From Cereibacter_A sp052244495 (lineage in GTDB: Bacteria; Pseudomonadota; Alphaproteobacteria; Rhodobacterales; Rhodobacteraceae): a stretch of 64,000 nucleotides of DNA. The translations under genes and the position numbers were made by a program. Location: NCBI GenBank assembly GCA_052244495.1, contig JBQPXH010000006.1; one strand, 5' to 3'. Every line of letters starts with the position of its first letter. The stretch's first letter is position 1. Shown one piece after another: positions 51,330 to 59,985 of the stretch. The notes under the pieces are model-generated. The model saw only the letters and a list, made by a program, of their open reading frames with translations, was not told the DNA's origin and did no database searches.

Positions 51330-52622
51330 TCAGGCCGCGACCGGCGAGGCAACACGGCCGCGCATCGCCTCGACCACATCCACGGCGCTCGCGAAGCCGT
51401 CCTCGTGGAAGCCATTGCGCATCCAGGCGCCGGCGAACCATGTCTGGTTCCGGCCGTTCATCATCCTCAGAGCGGCCACCCCGAGCTGCGCGCCCAGATC
51501 GTAGACCGGGTGCCGGAAGGTCACCACGTCGTGCACCAGTTCCTCGCGGATCTCGCGATTGCCGTTCAGCGTCACGAACAGCGGGTCATCCTCGGGGATC
51601 GGCTGCAGGGAGTTCATCCAGTAGGTGATGTCGATCGGTGCGTGGGGATCCTCCGGCTCGACATACACCCACGACGCCCAGGCCGCCCGCCGCTTCGGCA
51701 TGACCGAGGTATCGGCGTGAAGCACCGCCCGGTTCGGCTGGTAGCGAATGGCATCGAGCGCCGCCCGCTCCTCCTCCGTCGCGTCCGACAGGAGCCGCAG
51801 CGTGTCGTCGGAATGGGTTGCGAAGATGACCTCGTCGAAGGCCTCCCACTCGCCGCCTTCTGCCCGGATGCGCACTCCGCCCCCCTCGCGGCGGACGGCT
51901 GCCACCTGCGCCCCCAGTCGCAGATCCACCCCGCGCCCGGCCATCGACAGCTGCAGCCGCCGCACATATTCGACCGAGCCGCCGGCGACCGTGTACCATT
52001 GGTGCTGCCCGGCATGGGACAGCAGCGCATGGTTCTCGAAGAAGCGGATCATCGCCTGCGCCGGAAAATCGAGGATGCCGCGCGACGGGGTGGACCAGAT
52101 CGCACCCGAGATCGGCAGCAGGTAGTAATCGCGGAACCAGTCGCCGAGATCCAGCCGCTCGAGCAGATCGCGGATCGTCATCGTCGGATCGTCCGCATGG
52201 TCCATCGCATGGGCGTTGAAGCGCAGCACGTCCATCATCATGTTCAGGAACCGCGGATCGACCATGTTCCGCTTCTGGGCAAAGACCGCCTTCAGGTCCT
52301 TCAGGCCATATTCCAGCCGCCCGCCCCTCACAGAGGCGCCAAAGCTCATGTCGCTCCTGGCCACGGGCACCTCGAGTTCGTCGAAGAGGCGCGTCAGATG
52401 CGGATAGTTCACCTTGTTGAAGACGATGAAGCCGGTGTCCACGGGCTGATCGCCGCGCTTGCCTGCAATCACCGTCCTCGCATGTCCTCCGAGGCGTTTC
52501 TCGGCCTCGAACAGCACCACCGCGTGATCCCGGGCGAGCAGATGTGCCGCCGCCATGCCCGAGACCCCTCCACCGATTACCGCAACGCGCCGGCGCGCGA
52601 ACTCAGACGTCTCGAATGGCAT
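51330..52622 (-). CDS. FAD-dependent oxidoreductase, first gene of the RpoE-linked lipid operon
   Basis: Predicted 430-residue flavin amine-oxidase-like protein. FAD motif RVAVIGGGVSGMAAAHLLAR, DTGFIVFNKVNYPHLTRLFD, SDMSFGASVRGGRLEYGLKD, EVIFATHSDDTLRLLSDATE, TWFAGAWMRNGFHEDGFASA. In R. sphaeroides the gene in this position (recalled as RSP1091, later ufaD) is RpoE-controlled and linked to furan fatty acid formation. That identity is from memory and unchecked. GGGGAAGG precedes ATG 52622 by eight bases. Headed by a TGATCC-type promoter. Confidence 0.9.
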   Translation of the reverse strand: MPFETSEFARRRVAVIGGGVSGMAAAHLLARDHAVVLFEAEKRLGGHARTVIAGKRGDQPVDTGFIVFNKVNYPHLTRLFDELEVPVARSDMSFGASVRGGRLEYGLKDLKAVFAQKRNMVDPRFLNMMMDVLRFNAHAMDHADDPTMTIRDLLERLDLGDWFRDYYLLPISGAIWSTPSRGILDFPAQAMIRFFENHALLSHAGQHQWYTVAGGSVEYVRRLQLSMAGRGVDLRLGAQVAAVRREGGGVRIRAEGGEWEAFDEVIFATHSDDTLRLLSDATEEERAALDAIRYQPNRAVLHADTSVMPKRRAAWASWVYVEPEDPHAPIDITYWMNSLQPIPEDDPLFVTLNGNREIREELVHDVVTFRHPVYDLGAQLGVAALRMMNGRNQTWFAGAWMRNGFHEDGFASAVDVVEAMRGRVASPVAA

Positions 52623-52652
52623 GCGATCGACCTTCCCCGTTCTCGAATGGCA

Positions 52653-52682
52653 TGGATACGCAGGGTAAACCGGGCCGGATCA
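52653..52682 (-). promoter_or_regulatory. RpoE-type promoter of the lipid operon (minus strand)
   Basis: On the minus strand TGATCC (52682-52677), an 18-base spacer and TATCCA (52658-52653). Same -35 and spacing as the divergent rpoE promoter. Transcription would start near 52646, 24 bases before the FAD gene. Confidence 0.75.
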
Positions 52683-52712
52683 GTGCGGATGCGCATTTTC
52701 TTCATCCGACGC

Positions 52713-52742
52713 TGATCCGTGTCGCCGCGCACGGCGTAGAAA
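52713..52742 (+). promoter_or_regulatory. Autoregulated RpoE promoter of rpoE-chrR
   Basis: TGATCC (52713-52718), 18-base spacer, TAGAAA (52737-52742). The TGATCC -35 and 18-base spacing are the known ECF11/RpoE pattern of R. sphaeroides. Start near 52749, leaving a leader of about 94 bases before rpoE. Confidence 0.85.
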
Positions 52743-52842
52743 GAGCACAAGGTCCTGACCGGAGTTCGTCCGAAGATTGCGGATGCAAGCGGGAGATCGG
52801 TTGCCTATCTTCTCCCGTGGGCGACGAGCGGAAAGGCCTGTT

Positions 52843-53388
52843 GTGACGGACAAGGGTGAAGGAACGGACTGGATGGCGCTGATGCGTGCGATCCGGGATC
52901 ATCGGGACGAAGCCGCCTTCGCGGTGATTTTCCAGCACTTCGCTCCAAGGCTGAAGGGCTTCCTGATGAAATCCGGCAGCGCGGAGGTCCAGGCCGAGGA
53001 ATGTGTGCAGGACGTGATGGCTACGATTTGGCAGAAGGCCCATCTCTTCGATCCCTCGCGGGCGTCGGTCGCGACATGGATCTTCACGATCGCCCGGAAC
53101 CGTCGGATCGACGGGCTCCGCAAGGCGCGGCAGCCCGAGCCCGAGGATCTCTTCTGGGGACCCGATGCCGAGCCCGACCAGGCTGACGTCTACGAGATGC
53201 AGCAGGAGAGCGAACGCCTCGGCCGTGCGATCGCCCGCCTTCCCGAGGCGCAGCGCACCCTGATCGAGCGTGCCTATTTCGGCGACCTCACGCATCGGGA
53301 ACTTGCGGCCGAGACGGGACTTCCGCTGGGCACCATCAAGTCGCGCATCCGGCTCGCGCTGGACCGGCTGCGCCAACACATGAGTTGA
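52843..53388 (+). CDS. rpoE: ECF sigma factor RpoE (singlet-oxygen response)
   Basis: Predicted 181-residue ECF11-type sigma factor. Region 2: FAVIFQHFAPRLKGFLMKSG, EECVQDVMATIWQKAHLFDP, TWIFTIARNRRIDGLRKARQ. Region 4: ARLPEAQRTLIERAYFGDLT, HRELAAETGLPLGTIKSRIR. GTG 52843 with GAAAGG six bases upstream; this start gives the length known for R. sphaeroides RpoE. It is followed by its anti-sigma gene, chrR. In R. sphaeroides, RpoE is released from ChrR by singlet oxygen. Confidence 0.95.
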   Translation: MTDKGEGTDWMALMRAIRDHRDEAAFAVIFQHFAPRLKGFLMKSGSAEVQAEECVQDVMATIWQKAHLFDPSRASVATWIFTIARNRRIDGLRKARQPEPEDLFWGPDAEPDQADVYEMQQESERLGRAIARLPEAQRTLIERAYFGDLTHRELAAETGLPLGTIKSRIRLALDRLRQHMS

Positions 53389-53396
53389 GTGAGACC

Positions 53397-54038
53397 ATGA
53401 CGATCAGGCACCACCTCTCCGACGCCCTTCTCACCGCCTATTCGGCGGGGTCGCTGCCCGAGGCCTTCTCGCTGGTGGTGGCGACGCATCTGTCGCTCTG
53501 CGATGAATGTCGTGCCCGTTCGGGTGCGCTCGATGCCATAGGGGGCCATCTGCTGGCGGACACGATGCCCGTCGCGATGTCTGAGGGCAGCCTCGCCTCC
53601 GTCCTGTCCCGGCTCGACAATCGGATCGAGGTGCCACGCCCCGCGCGTCGGGCCGATCCGCGGGCACCGGCGCCCCTTGCCGGCTATGTCGGCGCCCGAC
53701 TGGAGGATGTGCGCTGGCGGTCTCTGGGCGGCGGGGTGCGGCAGGCGATTCTGCCGACCGGAGGAGAGGCGCTTGCACGGCTGCTCTGGATACCGGGTGG
53801 GCAGTCGGTTCCCGACCACGGGCACCGCGGGATGGAGTTGACACTCGTCCTGCAGGGCGCCTTCCGGGATGAGACGGACCGATTTGGCCCCGGCGATCTC
53901 GAGATCGCCGACGAGGAACTCGAGCATACGCCGGTGGCGGAGACCGGGGTCGACTGCATCTGCCTCGCGGCGACGGATGCGCCGCTGCGCTTCAACAGCC
54001 TGCTGCCGAAGCTGGTGCAGCCCTTCTTCCGGATCTGA
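53397..54038 (+). CDS. chrR: Zinc anti-sigma factor ChrR
   Basis: Predicted 213-residue ZAS-family anti-sigma factor. N-terminal zinc site of the anti-sigma domain: H6, H31, C35, C38 (in HLSLCDECRA), exactly as known for R. sphaeroides. C-terminal cupin domain with second metal site H141, H143, E147 (PDHGHRGMELTLVLQG) and H176, and a later CxC at C186/C188. The cupin part senses singlet oxygen or organic peroxide and triggers release of RpoE. Starts eight bases after the rpoE stop. Confidence 0.95.
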   Translation: MTIRHHLSDALLTAYSAGSLPEAFSLVVATHLSLCDECRARSGALDAIGGHLLADTMPVAMSEGSLASVLSRLDNRIEVPRPARRADPRAPAPLAGYVGARLEDVRWRSLGGGVRQAILPTGGEALARLLWIPGGQSVPDHGHRGMELTLVLQGAFRDETDRFGPGDLEIADEELEHTPVAETGVDCICLAATDAPLRFNSLLPKLVQPFFRI

Positions 54039-54185
54039 CGCCTCCGACTTCGGCCACATGGTCCACCGCGGTGCGGGGCCATGCAGCGCGGGAAGTTGTC
54101 CGCGGTCGTTGCCATACCTTGACGGCAGATGGGGAAGTCGGCGAGGCCGCCTGCCTGCATTTCACGAAGCGCGAATGACCAAGGT

Positions 54186-55322
54186 TCATTCGGCCGCATC
54201 GGCGCGCGCCGTCAGATCCTCGAAGTCGAAGTTGTCGAGCCGCCGCGCCTTCTTGCCGGCCTTGCCGGCCGAGATGCGGATTTCATCCACGTCCCTTGCC
54301 GCCTGGGTGAAGTGGCGGTCGAGATTGCCCACCCGATCCGTCAGCCGATCGATCTCTCGGCCGAGTTCGGCCAGCTCGCGTCGGATCGCGCCCGCCTGCG
54401 CGCGCATCCGGGCATCCTTCAGCACCGCCCGCATCGTGTTCAGCACCGCCATGCAGGTGGTGGGCGAGACGATCCAGACCCGCGCCTCGAACCCCTCGCG
54501 CACGAGGTCGCCGAAGTTGGCGTGCAGTTCCGCATAGACCGCCTCGGAAGGCAGGAACATCATCGCCCCGTCCGCCGTCTCGCCCTCCAGGATGTATTTC
54601 TCGGAGATGGCGCGGATATGGGCGCGCAGCGCCACCCGCATCATCCGCTGCGCCTCCATCTGCACCGCCGGGTTCTGCGCCGCGCGCAGCGCCTCATAGG
54701 CCTCGAGCGGGAACTTCGAGTCGATGACGATCGGCCCCGGAGGCTCGGGCAGGTGGATCAGGCAGTCGGCCCGCTTCCCGTTCGAGAGCGTGGCCTGCAT
54801 CGTGTAGCTGTCCGGGGGCAGGGCCTTCTGCACGATGTCGTGCAACTGGATCTCGCCGAAGGCGCCGCGGGTCTGCTTGTTGGACAGGATGTCCTGCAGC
54901 CCCAGCACGTCGCCCGAGAGCTTCTCGATGTTGGCCTGTGCCCGGTCGATGGTCTCGAGCCGCTGATGCAGGTCGCCCAGCGAGCGCGCCGTGCGGAGCG
55001 CGGTGCCGTGCAGGCTTTCGGCCATGCCACGCTGCACCTCGGCCAGACGTCGCTCCATCAGTTGAAGCATCGCCCCCTGCGTCGAGGCCTGCGCCTCGGA
55101 GACGTGATGCAGCCCGCCCGCCAGCCGCTCCTGTCCGTCGGAGAGCATCTGCACCTGCTGGCCGAGCCAGCCGAGCTCCTGCAGCATCGGCCGGACCATC
55201 CGCGCCGAGCGGCCCGCGGCCCTGAGGATCAGGACCAGCATGAGGAACAGGAGGGCCGCCCCGCCCGCGCCCAGCACCATCGGGTCGTCCCAGCCGAAGG
55301 TCTGGTCGCCGATCCGGATCAT
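54186..55322 (-). CDS. rmuC: DNA recombination protein RmuC
   Basis: Predicted 378-residue protein. N-terminal membrane helix (PMVLGAGGAALLFLMLVLIL), coiled coil (about 50-150: LHQRLETIDRAQANIEKLSG), then the RmuC nuclease-like core GAFGEIQLHDIVQKALPPDS, ADCLIHLPEPPGPIVIDSKF (D-K of the PD-(D/E)XK type), FLPSEAVYAELHANFGDLVR, VSPTTCMAVLNTM. Limits recombination at inverted repeats. ATG 55322 lies 10 bases after mutL's stop. Confidence 0.92.
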   Translation of the reverse strand: MIRIGDQTFGWDDPMVLGAGGAALLFLMLVLILRAAGRSARMVRPMLQELGWLGQQVQMLSDGQERLAGGLHHVSEAQASTQGAMLQLMERRLAEVQRGMAESLHGTALRTARSLGDLHQRLETIDRAQANIEKLSGDVLGLQDILSNKQTRGAFGEIQLHDIVQKALPPDSYTMQATLSNGKRADCLIHLPEPPGPIVIDSKFPLEAYEALRAAQNPAVQMEAQRMMRVALRAHIRAISEKYILEGETADGAMMFLPSEAVYAELHANFGDLVREGFEARVWIVSPTTCMAVLNTMRAVLKDARMRAQAGAIRRELAELGREIDRLTDRVGNLDRHFTQAARDVDEIRISAGKAGKKARRLDNFDFEDLTARADAAE

Positions 55323-55332
55323 CGCGCGGGCG

Positions 55333-57171
55333 TCATCGCCGGCCGAACAGCCGCTCGATGTCGGCCAGCTTCAGCTCGACATGGGTGGGCCGGCCGTGGT
55401 TGCACTGGCCCGAAAGCGGCGTCGCCTCCATTTCGCGCAGGAGCGCGTTCATCTCCTCGGCCCTGAGCGCGCGGCCCGAACGGACCGAGCCGTGGCAGGC
55501 CATCCGCGAGAGCACCGCATCCATCCGCGCCTGAAGCCGGTCGGAACTGCCGAGATCGGCCAGGTCGTCCAGGATGTCGCGCAGGAGGGGCGCCGCCTGC
55601 ACCTGTCCGAGGATCGCGGGCACCTCGCGCACCGCCACCGCGCCGCCGCCGAAGGCCTCGATGACGAGCCCGAGACCTGAAAGTTCCTCGGCCGCCTCCA
55701 GCAGCCGCGCGGCATCCGAAGGCGAAAGCTCGACGATCTCGGGGATCAGCAGCGCCTGTCGGGCGATGCCCGCTCCGTCGCGCTGACGCTTCAGCTTCTC
55801 GTAGACCAGCCGCTCATGCGCGGCGTGCTGATCGACGATCACCATGCCCGTCGCGGTCTGGGCCACGATCCAGTTGCCGTGGATCTGCGCACGGGCAGCG
55901 CCAAGCGGACGGTCCTCGGCGGTCTCGGCCGGCGGCTCCTCGACCCGCGCCGCGGGCGCTTCGGCCAGGCCGGGCATCGCGGGCTGCGGAGCCTGGAAGG
56001 CGAAGCTGCGCGCCACCGCGGCGGCCGAGGGGCGGTCCATCTGGTAGATCCGCGCGCCGGGATATGCGGCGGGCTCCGCCCGGAAGGCCTCGAGCGTCTC
56101 GCCCGCAACCGTGGTCGAGGCGCGGTGCCCCGCCCCTGCCAGCGCATGGCGCAGCGACGAGACGATCAGCCCGCGCACTTCGCCCGCTTCGCGAAAGCGC
56201 ACCTCTGCCTTGGCAGGATGGACGTTCACATCGACGCGCTGGGGATCGCAGATCAGGTTCAGAACCGCCGCCGGGTAGCGGTCACGGCTCAGCACGTCCA
56301 TGTAGCCTGCCCGCAATGCACCCAGCAGCATCCGGTCGAGCACCGGGCGGCCATTCACGAACAGGAACTGCGCCACCGACGAGCCGCGCGAATAGGTCGG
56401 CAGCGCGGCGTAGCCCTGCAGGCGAAGCCCCTCGCGCGCGACGTCGATCCTGAGCGCGTTCTCGGCGAAGTCGGCCCCCAGAACGCGGGCCACCCGGCGG
56501 TGAAGCGCGTCGAAGAGATCGCCCCCCTCGGGTTCGGCACGAAAGAGGATGCGCGGCTCGCCCGACGAGAGGTCCGAGAGGGTGAAGCCGACCTCGGGCT
56601 CGGCCAGGGCGAGGCGGCGGACGACTTCGGCGATGGCCTGTGTCTCGGCCCGATCGGTGCGCAGGAACTTGAGCCGCGCAGGTGTGGCGAAGAAAAGGTC
56701 GCGCAGTTCGACCACGGTGCCCGCCCCGAGCGCTGCCGGACGCACAGGCTCGACCCTCCCCGCGCTGACGGCGATCTGCGCGCCCTCGTCGCCTTCCACC
56801 CGCGAGGTGATCGAGAGCCGCCCCACGGCTGCGAGCGAGGGCAAGGCCTCGCCCCGGAAGCCGAAGCTGCGGATGTCGAGCAGGTCCGACCCGTCGATCT
56901 TCGAGGTGGCGTGGCGCGACAGCGCGAGCGGCAGGTCCGCGGCGGTCATGCCGCAGCCGTCATCGGTCACGCGGATGAGCGTCTTGCCGCCGTCGGCAAT
57001 GTCCACCGCGATGCGCCGCGCACCCGCATCAAGCGCATTCTCGACCAGTTCCTTGACCGCGGAGGCCGGTCGCTCCACCACCTCGCCCGCCGCGATGCGG
57101 TTGATGGCAGCCTCATCGAGTTGCCGGATCACCGGGCGCAGAGCGCCTATCTTGGGGCTGTGGAGCGTCAT
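55333..57171 (-). CDS. mutL: DNA mismatch repair protein MutL
   Basis: Predicted 612-residue GHKL ATPase. INRIAAGEVVERPASAVKEL, VENALDAGARRIAVDIADGG, VTDDGCGM, SKIDGSDLLDIRSFGFRGEA, LPSL, FVNGRPV, VHPAKAEVRF. C-terminal dimer domain with IVAQTATGMVIVDQHAAHER and ACHGSVRSGRALRAEEMNAL, NHGRPTHVELKLADIERLFG. The endonuclease DQHA(x)2E(x)4E region reads DQHAAHERLVYEKL, so the metal-binding site looks present. Confidence 0.95.
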   Translation of the reverse strand: MTLHSPKIGALRPVIRQLDEAAINRIAAGEVVERPASAVKELVENALDAGARRIAVDIADGGKTLIRVTDDGCGMTAADLPLALSRHATSKIDGSDLLDIRSFGFRGEALPSLAAVGRLSITSRVEGDEGAQIAVSAGRVEPVRPAALGAGTVVELRDLFFATPARLKFLRTDRAETQAIAEVVRRLALAEPEVGFTLSDLSSGEPRILFRAEPEGGDLFDALHRRVARVLGADFAENALRIDVAREGLRLQGYAALPTYSRGSSVAQFLFVNGRPVLDRMLLGALRAGYMDVLSRDRYPAAVLNLICDPQRVDVNVHPAKAEVRFREAGEVRGLIVSSLRHALAGAGHRASTTVAGETLEAFRAEPAAYPGARIYQMDRPSAAAVARSFAFQAPQPAMPGLAEAPAARVEEPPAETAEDRPLGAARAQIHGNWIVAQTATGMVIVDQHAAHERLVYEKLKRQRDGAGIARQALLIPEIVELSPSDAARLLEAAEELSGLGLVIEAFGGGAVAVREVPAILGQVQAAPLLRDILDDLADLGSSDRLQARMDAVLSRMACHGSVRSGRALRAEEMNALLREMEATPLSGQCNHGRPTHVELKLADIERLFGRR

Positions 57172-57256
57172 GCCACCAGCCTTAGCAGAATCGTGGCAGC
57201 TTCGCCACCGCGTTCCTTCAGGCAGGCCAGCGCGGTCCGCCGGGGCAGCAGCCGTC

Positions 57257-58564
57257 TCAGCCGTCCGAGGACACGCCCTCGGGCTGGCCCACCACGACGA
57301 AATGGAGCGCTTCCGGCCTGAGCAGCCGCTCGGCCACCCGCTTCACGTCCTCGAGCGTCACAGCCTCGATCCTGGCGTTGCGCGTCACCGGATAGTCGAT
57401 GGGCAGGCCCTCCATCTGCATCCCCACGAGGATGCTGGCGATGGGGCCGTTGCCGTCGAAGCGCAGCGGATAGGAGCCTGTCAGGTAGGTCTTGGTGGCC
57501 TCCAGCTCCTCGGCGGTGACCCCTTCCGTCGCCGCCTGCCTCCATTCGCCCCGCACGATCTCGATGGCCTGGCCCACCGTGGCGTTGGAACTGGCGAAGT
57601 AGCCCATCATCATCTCGGCATGGTCCATCGGCGCGAGATAGGTGCCGATACCGTAGGTGAGGCCGCGCTTCTCGCGCACCTCGGTCATCAGCCGCGAGCC
57701 GAAGCCGCCGCCGCCAAGGACCTCGTTGAGGACATAGGCCGGGAAGAAATCCGGGTCGTCGCGCTTGATGCCCTGCTGGCCGAACCGGACCGAGGCCTGC
57801 GGCGTCGGGAATTCGACCACCGTGACGCCGCCGTCCAGCATCCAGTCCGCTCGCTGGGGCATCGGCGCCCCTTCGGCCGGCAGATCGCCGAGCAGCCGGT
57901 CGAGCAGTGCGCCGAGGTCCTCTGCCGTGATGTCGCCGGCCGCGGCGACATAGACCCGGTCGCGGGCGAGCGCGCCGTCATGAGCGGCAACGATCTGATC
58001 GCGGGCAAGGCCGCGCACACTCTCGGGCGTGCCCGATCCGTCGCTGCCGTAGGGATGGCCGCCGAAGGCCTGCGAGTCGAAGGTCTGGCCCGCAATGTGA
58101 CCGGGATCCTTCGCATCCGAGGCAAGACCCGACAGCACCTGCCCGCGCACGCGCTCGACCGCCTCGGGATCGAAGCGCGGGTCGACCAGCGCCAGGCGCA
58201 GCAGATCCACCGCTTCGCCCCGATTTTCGGTCAGGAACCTGGCCGAGATGGCAATCGCATCCGTCGAGGGGCGGAAGGAGAAGCTTGCCGCAAGCGCGTC
58301 GCGGGCTTTCGCAAACTCCTGCGCGTCGAGATCGCCGGCGCCTTCCTCGAGCAGCCCCGTCATCAGGTTGACCGCGCCGCGTGCGCCCTCGGCGTCGAGC
58401 GAGGTGCCGCCGCGGAAGCGGATCTCGAGCGCGGTGAAGGGCAGCTCGTGCGACTCGACCAGCCAGGCGTGGATCCCGCCGGGCGAGGTCACGTCCTGGA
58501 TCTCGACATCGGCCCGGACAGGGAGGGCGAAGAGGATCAGCGCGAAGGCCAGGCGCAGCATCAT
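57257..58564 (-). CDS. M16-family peptidase, non-catalytic subunit
   Basis: Predicted 435-residue periplasmic protein: signal peptide MMLRLAFALILFALPVRADV, then the M16 fold. Where M16 enzymes carry the zinc motif HxxEH it has GAVNLMTGLLEEGA, so it cannot bind zinc. The downstream R/Y substrate signature VLGGGGFGSRLMTEVREKRG, LTYGIGTYLAP is intact. Such proteins pair with an active M16 subunit. The start overlaps the active subunit's stop by four bases. Confidence 0.9.
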   Translation of the reverse strand: MMLRLAFALILFALPVRADVEIQDVTSPGGIHAWLVESHELPFTALEIRFRGGTSLDAEGARGAVNLMTGLLEEGAGDLDAQEFAKARDALAASFSFRPSTDAIAISARFLTENRGEAVDLLRLALVDPRFDPEAVERVRGQVLSGLASDAKDPGHIAGQTFDSQAFGGHPYGSDGSGTPESVRGLARDQIVAAHDGALARDRVYVAAAGDITAEDLGALLDRLLGDLPAEGAPMPQRADWMLDGGVTVVEFPTPQASVRFGQQGIKRDDPDFFPAYVLNEVLGGGGFGSRLMTEVREKRGLTYGIGTYLAPMDHAEMMMGYFASSNATVGQAIEIVRGEWRQAATEGVTAEELEATKTYLTGSYPLRFDGNGPIASILVGMQMEGLPIDYPVTRNARIEAVTLEDVKRVAERLLRPEALHFVVVGQPEGVSSDG

Positions 58565-59907
58565 TGGCTCGTCTCCTCTTCTTCCTGCATCAGCCAGCCG
58601 GTGACGGCGTGGCGCCGCTCGAAGACCTCGCGCGCGGCCGTCATCACGTCCTCGGGCGTCACCGCCTGCAGCACGTCCGGCCAGGCCGCAACGTCCTCGA
58701 CGGTCAGGCCCGTCGTCAGCGCCGCCCCGTAGCGGCGGGCAAGACCATCCACGTTGTCGCGCGAGTAGATGTCCTGCGCGCCGAGCTGGGTCTTGATCCG
58801 CTCGAAGTCCTCAGGATCCGGCCCCTCCTTCAGGAAGCGCGCGACGACAGCGTCCATCGCATCCTCGGCGTCCTGCAGGCTCACTCCGGTGGCCGGCACG
58901 ACGGCGAGACCGAAGCTGCCCGAATCGATGGCGTTGCCGTCATACCAGGCCTGAGCCCAGACGGCCTTCGGCGACGGCCCGAACTGCAATTCCCGCGAGA
59001 GGAGCGAGGTGGTGGGGCTGCCGCCCAGAAGCTCGGCGAGGATGGTCAGCGCCGCGGCCTTCTCCTGCGCACCGCTCTCGCGGGCCGGAGCGAGATAGCT
59101 GCGCGAAACATAAGGCTGCGCCACCCGCGGGTCGTCGTAGGTCAGCCGGCGCTCGGCAAGCTGCGGCGGCTCTTGCGGGCGGATCCGTTCGGGCAGGTTC
59201 TTCGTCGGCTCGAGCGCGCCGTAGTGCGCCTCGGCCATGCGCCGGACTTCGGCCGGGTCCACGTCGCCCGCAACGACCAGAATCGCGTTGTTCGGCGCGT
59301 AGTAGGTCCGGTAGAAGCTGAACGCATCCTCGCGGTCGAGTTGCTCGACCTCGTGCCGCCAGCCGATGATCGGGATGCCGTAGGGGTGGTTGAGATAGGC
59401 CGCGGCGCGGCTCTGTTCGGCGAAGACCGAGCCGGGATCGCTGTCGATGCGCTGGCTGCGCTCTTCCAGCACCACCTGCCGCTCGGTGCGCACGTCGTCC
59501 TCGGTCATCTGGAGGTCGCGCATCCGGTCGGCCTCCATCTTCATCATCAGGTCGAGCCGGTCGGCGGCAACCCGCTGGAAATAGGCCGTGTAGTCCCAGG
59601 AGGTGAAGGCGTTGTCATCGCCGCCCTGTGCCTCGACCGTCGCGGAGAACTCGCCCGCGGCAAGCTCGTCGGTGCCCTTGAACATCAGATGCTCGAGGAA
59701 GTGCGCGATCCCGGAATGGCCGGGCGGTTCATCGGCGGCGCCCACGCGATACCAGACCATGTGGGTGACGACCGGCGCGCGATGATCCTCGATCACCACC
59801 ACCTCAAGACCGTTCTGCAGGCGGAAGTCGCTCACGGTCTCGGCCAGGGCAGGAAGCGAGATCATCAGCCCGGTGACGGCCGAGACAGCCAGACGGCGCA
59901 GCATCAT
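58561..59907 (-). CDS. M16-family zinc peptidase, catalytic subunit
   Basis: Predicted 448-residue periplasmic metallopeptidase. Signal peptide LRRLAVSAVTGLMISLPALA. Zinc motif H69-F-L-E72-H73 in GIAHFLEHLMFKGTDELAAG, third ligand Glu in the helix near residue 140 (TERQVVLEERSQRIDS). The nucleophile-side pattern and the coupled inactive partner fit a heterodimeric pitrilysin-like peptidase (PqqL/YmxG type). Substrate unknown. It is the first gene of the pair. Confidence 0.92.
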   Translation of the reverse strand: MMLRRLAVSAVTGLMISLPALAETVSDFRLQNGLEVVVIEDHRAPVVTHMVWYRVGAADEPPGHSGIAHFLEHLMFKGTDELAAGEFSATVEAQGGDDNAFTSWDYTAYFQRVAADRLDLMMKMEADRMRDLQMTEDDVRTERQVVLEERSQRIDSDPGSVFAEQSRAAAYLNHPYGIPIIGWRHEVEQLDREDAFSFYRTYYAPNNAILVVAGDVDPAEVRRMAEAHYGALEPTKNLPERIRPQEPPQLAERRLTYDDPRVAQPYVSRSYLAPARESGAQEKAAALTILAELLGGSPTTSLLSRELQFGPSPKAVWAQAWYDGNAIDSGSFGLAVVPATGVSLQDAEDAMDAVVARFLKEGPDPEDFERIKTQLGAQDIYSRDNVDGLARRYGAALTTGLTVEDVAAWPDVLQAVTPEDVMTAAREVFERRHAVTGWLMQEEEETSQ

Positions 59908-59985
59908 CTTGTCCTTCCAGAAGATGGGTCTGCGCGAAAGCTACTGTCGGACCGCTCCGCCGCAAGTCCCCCTACGGGCTTGTGA

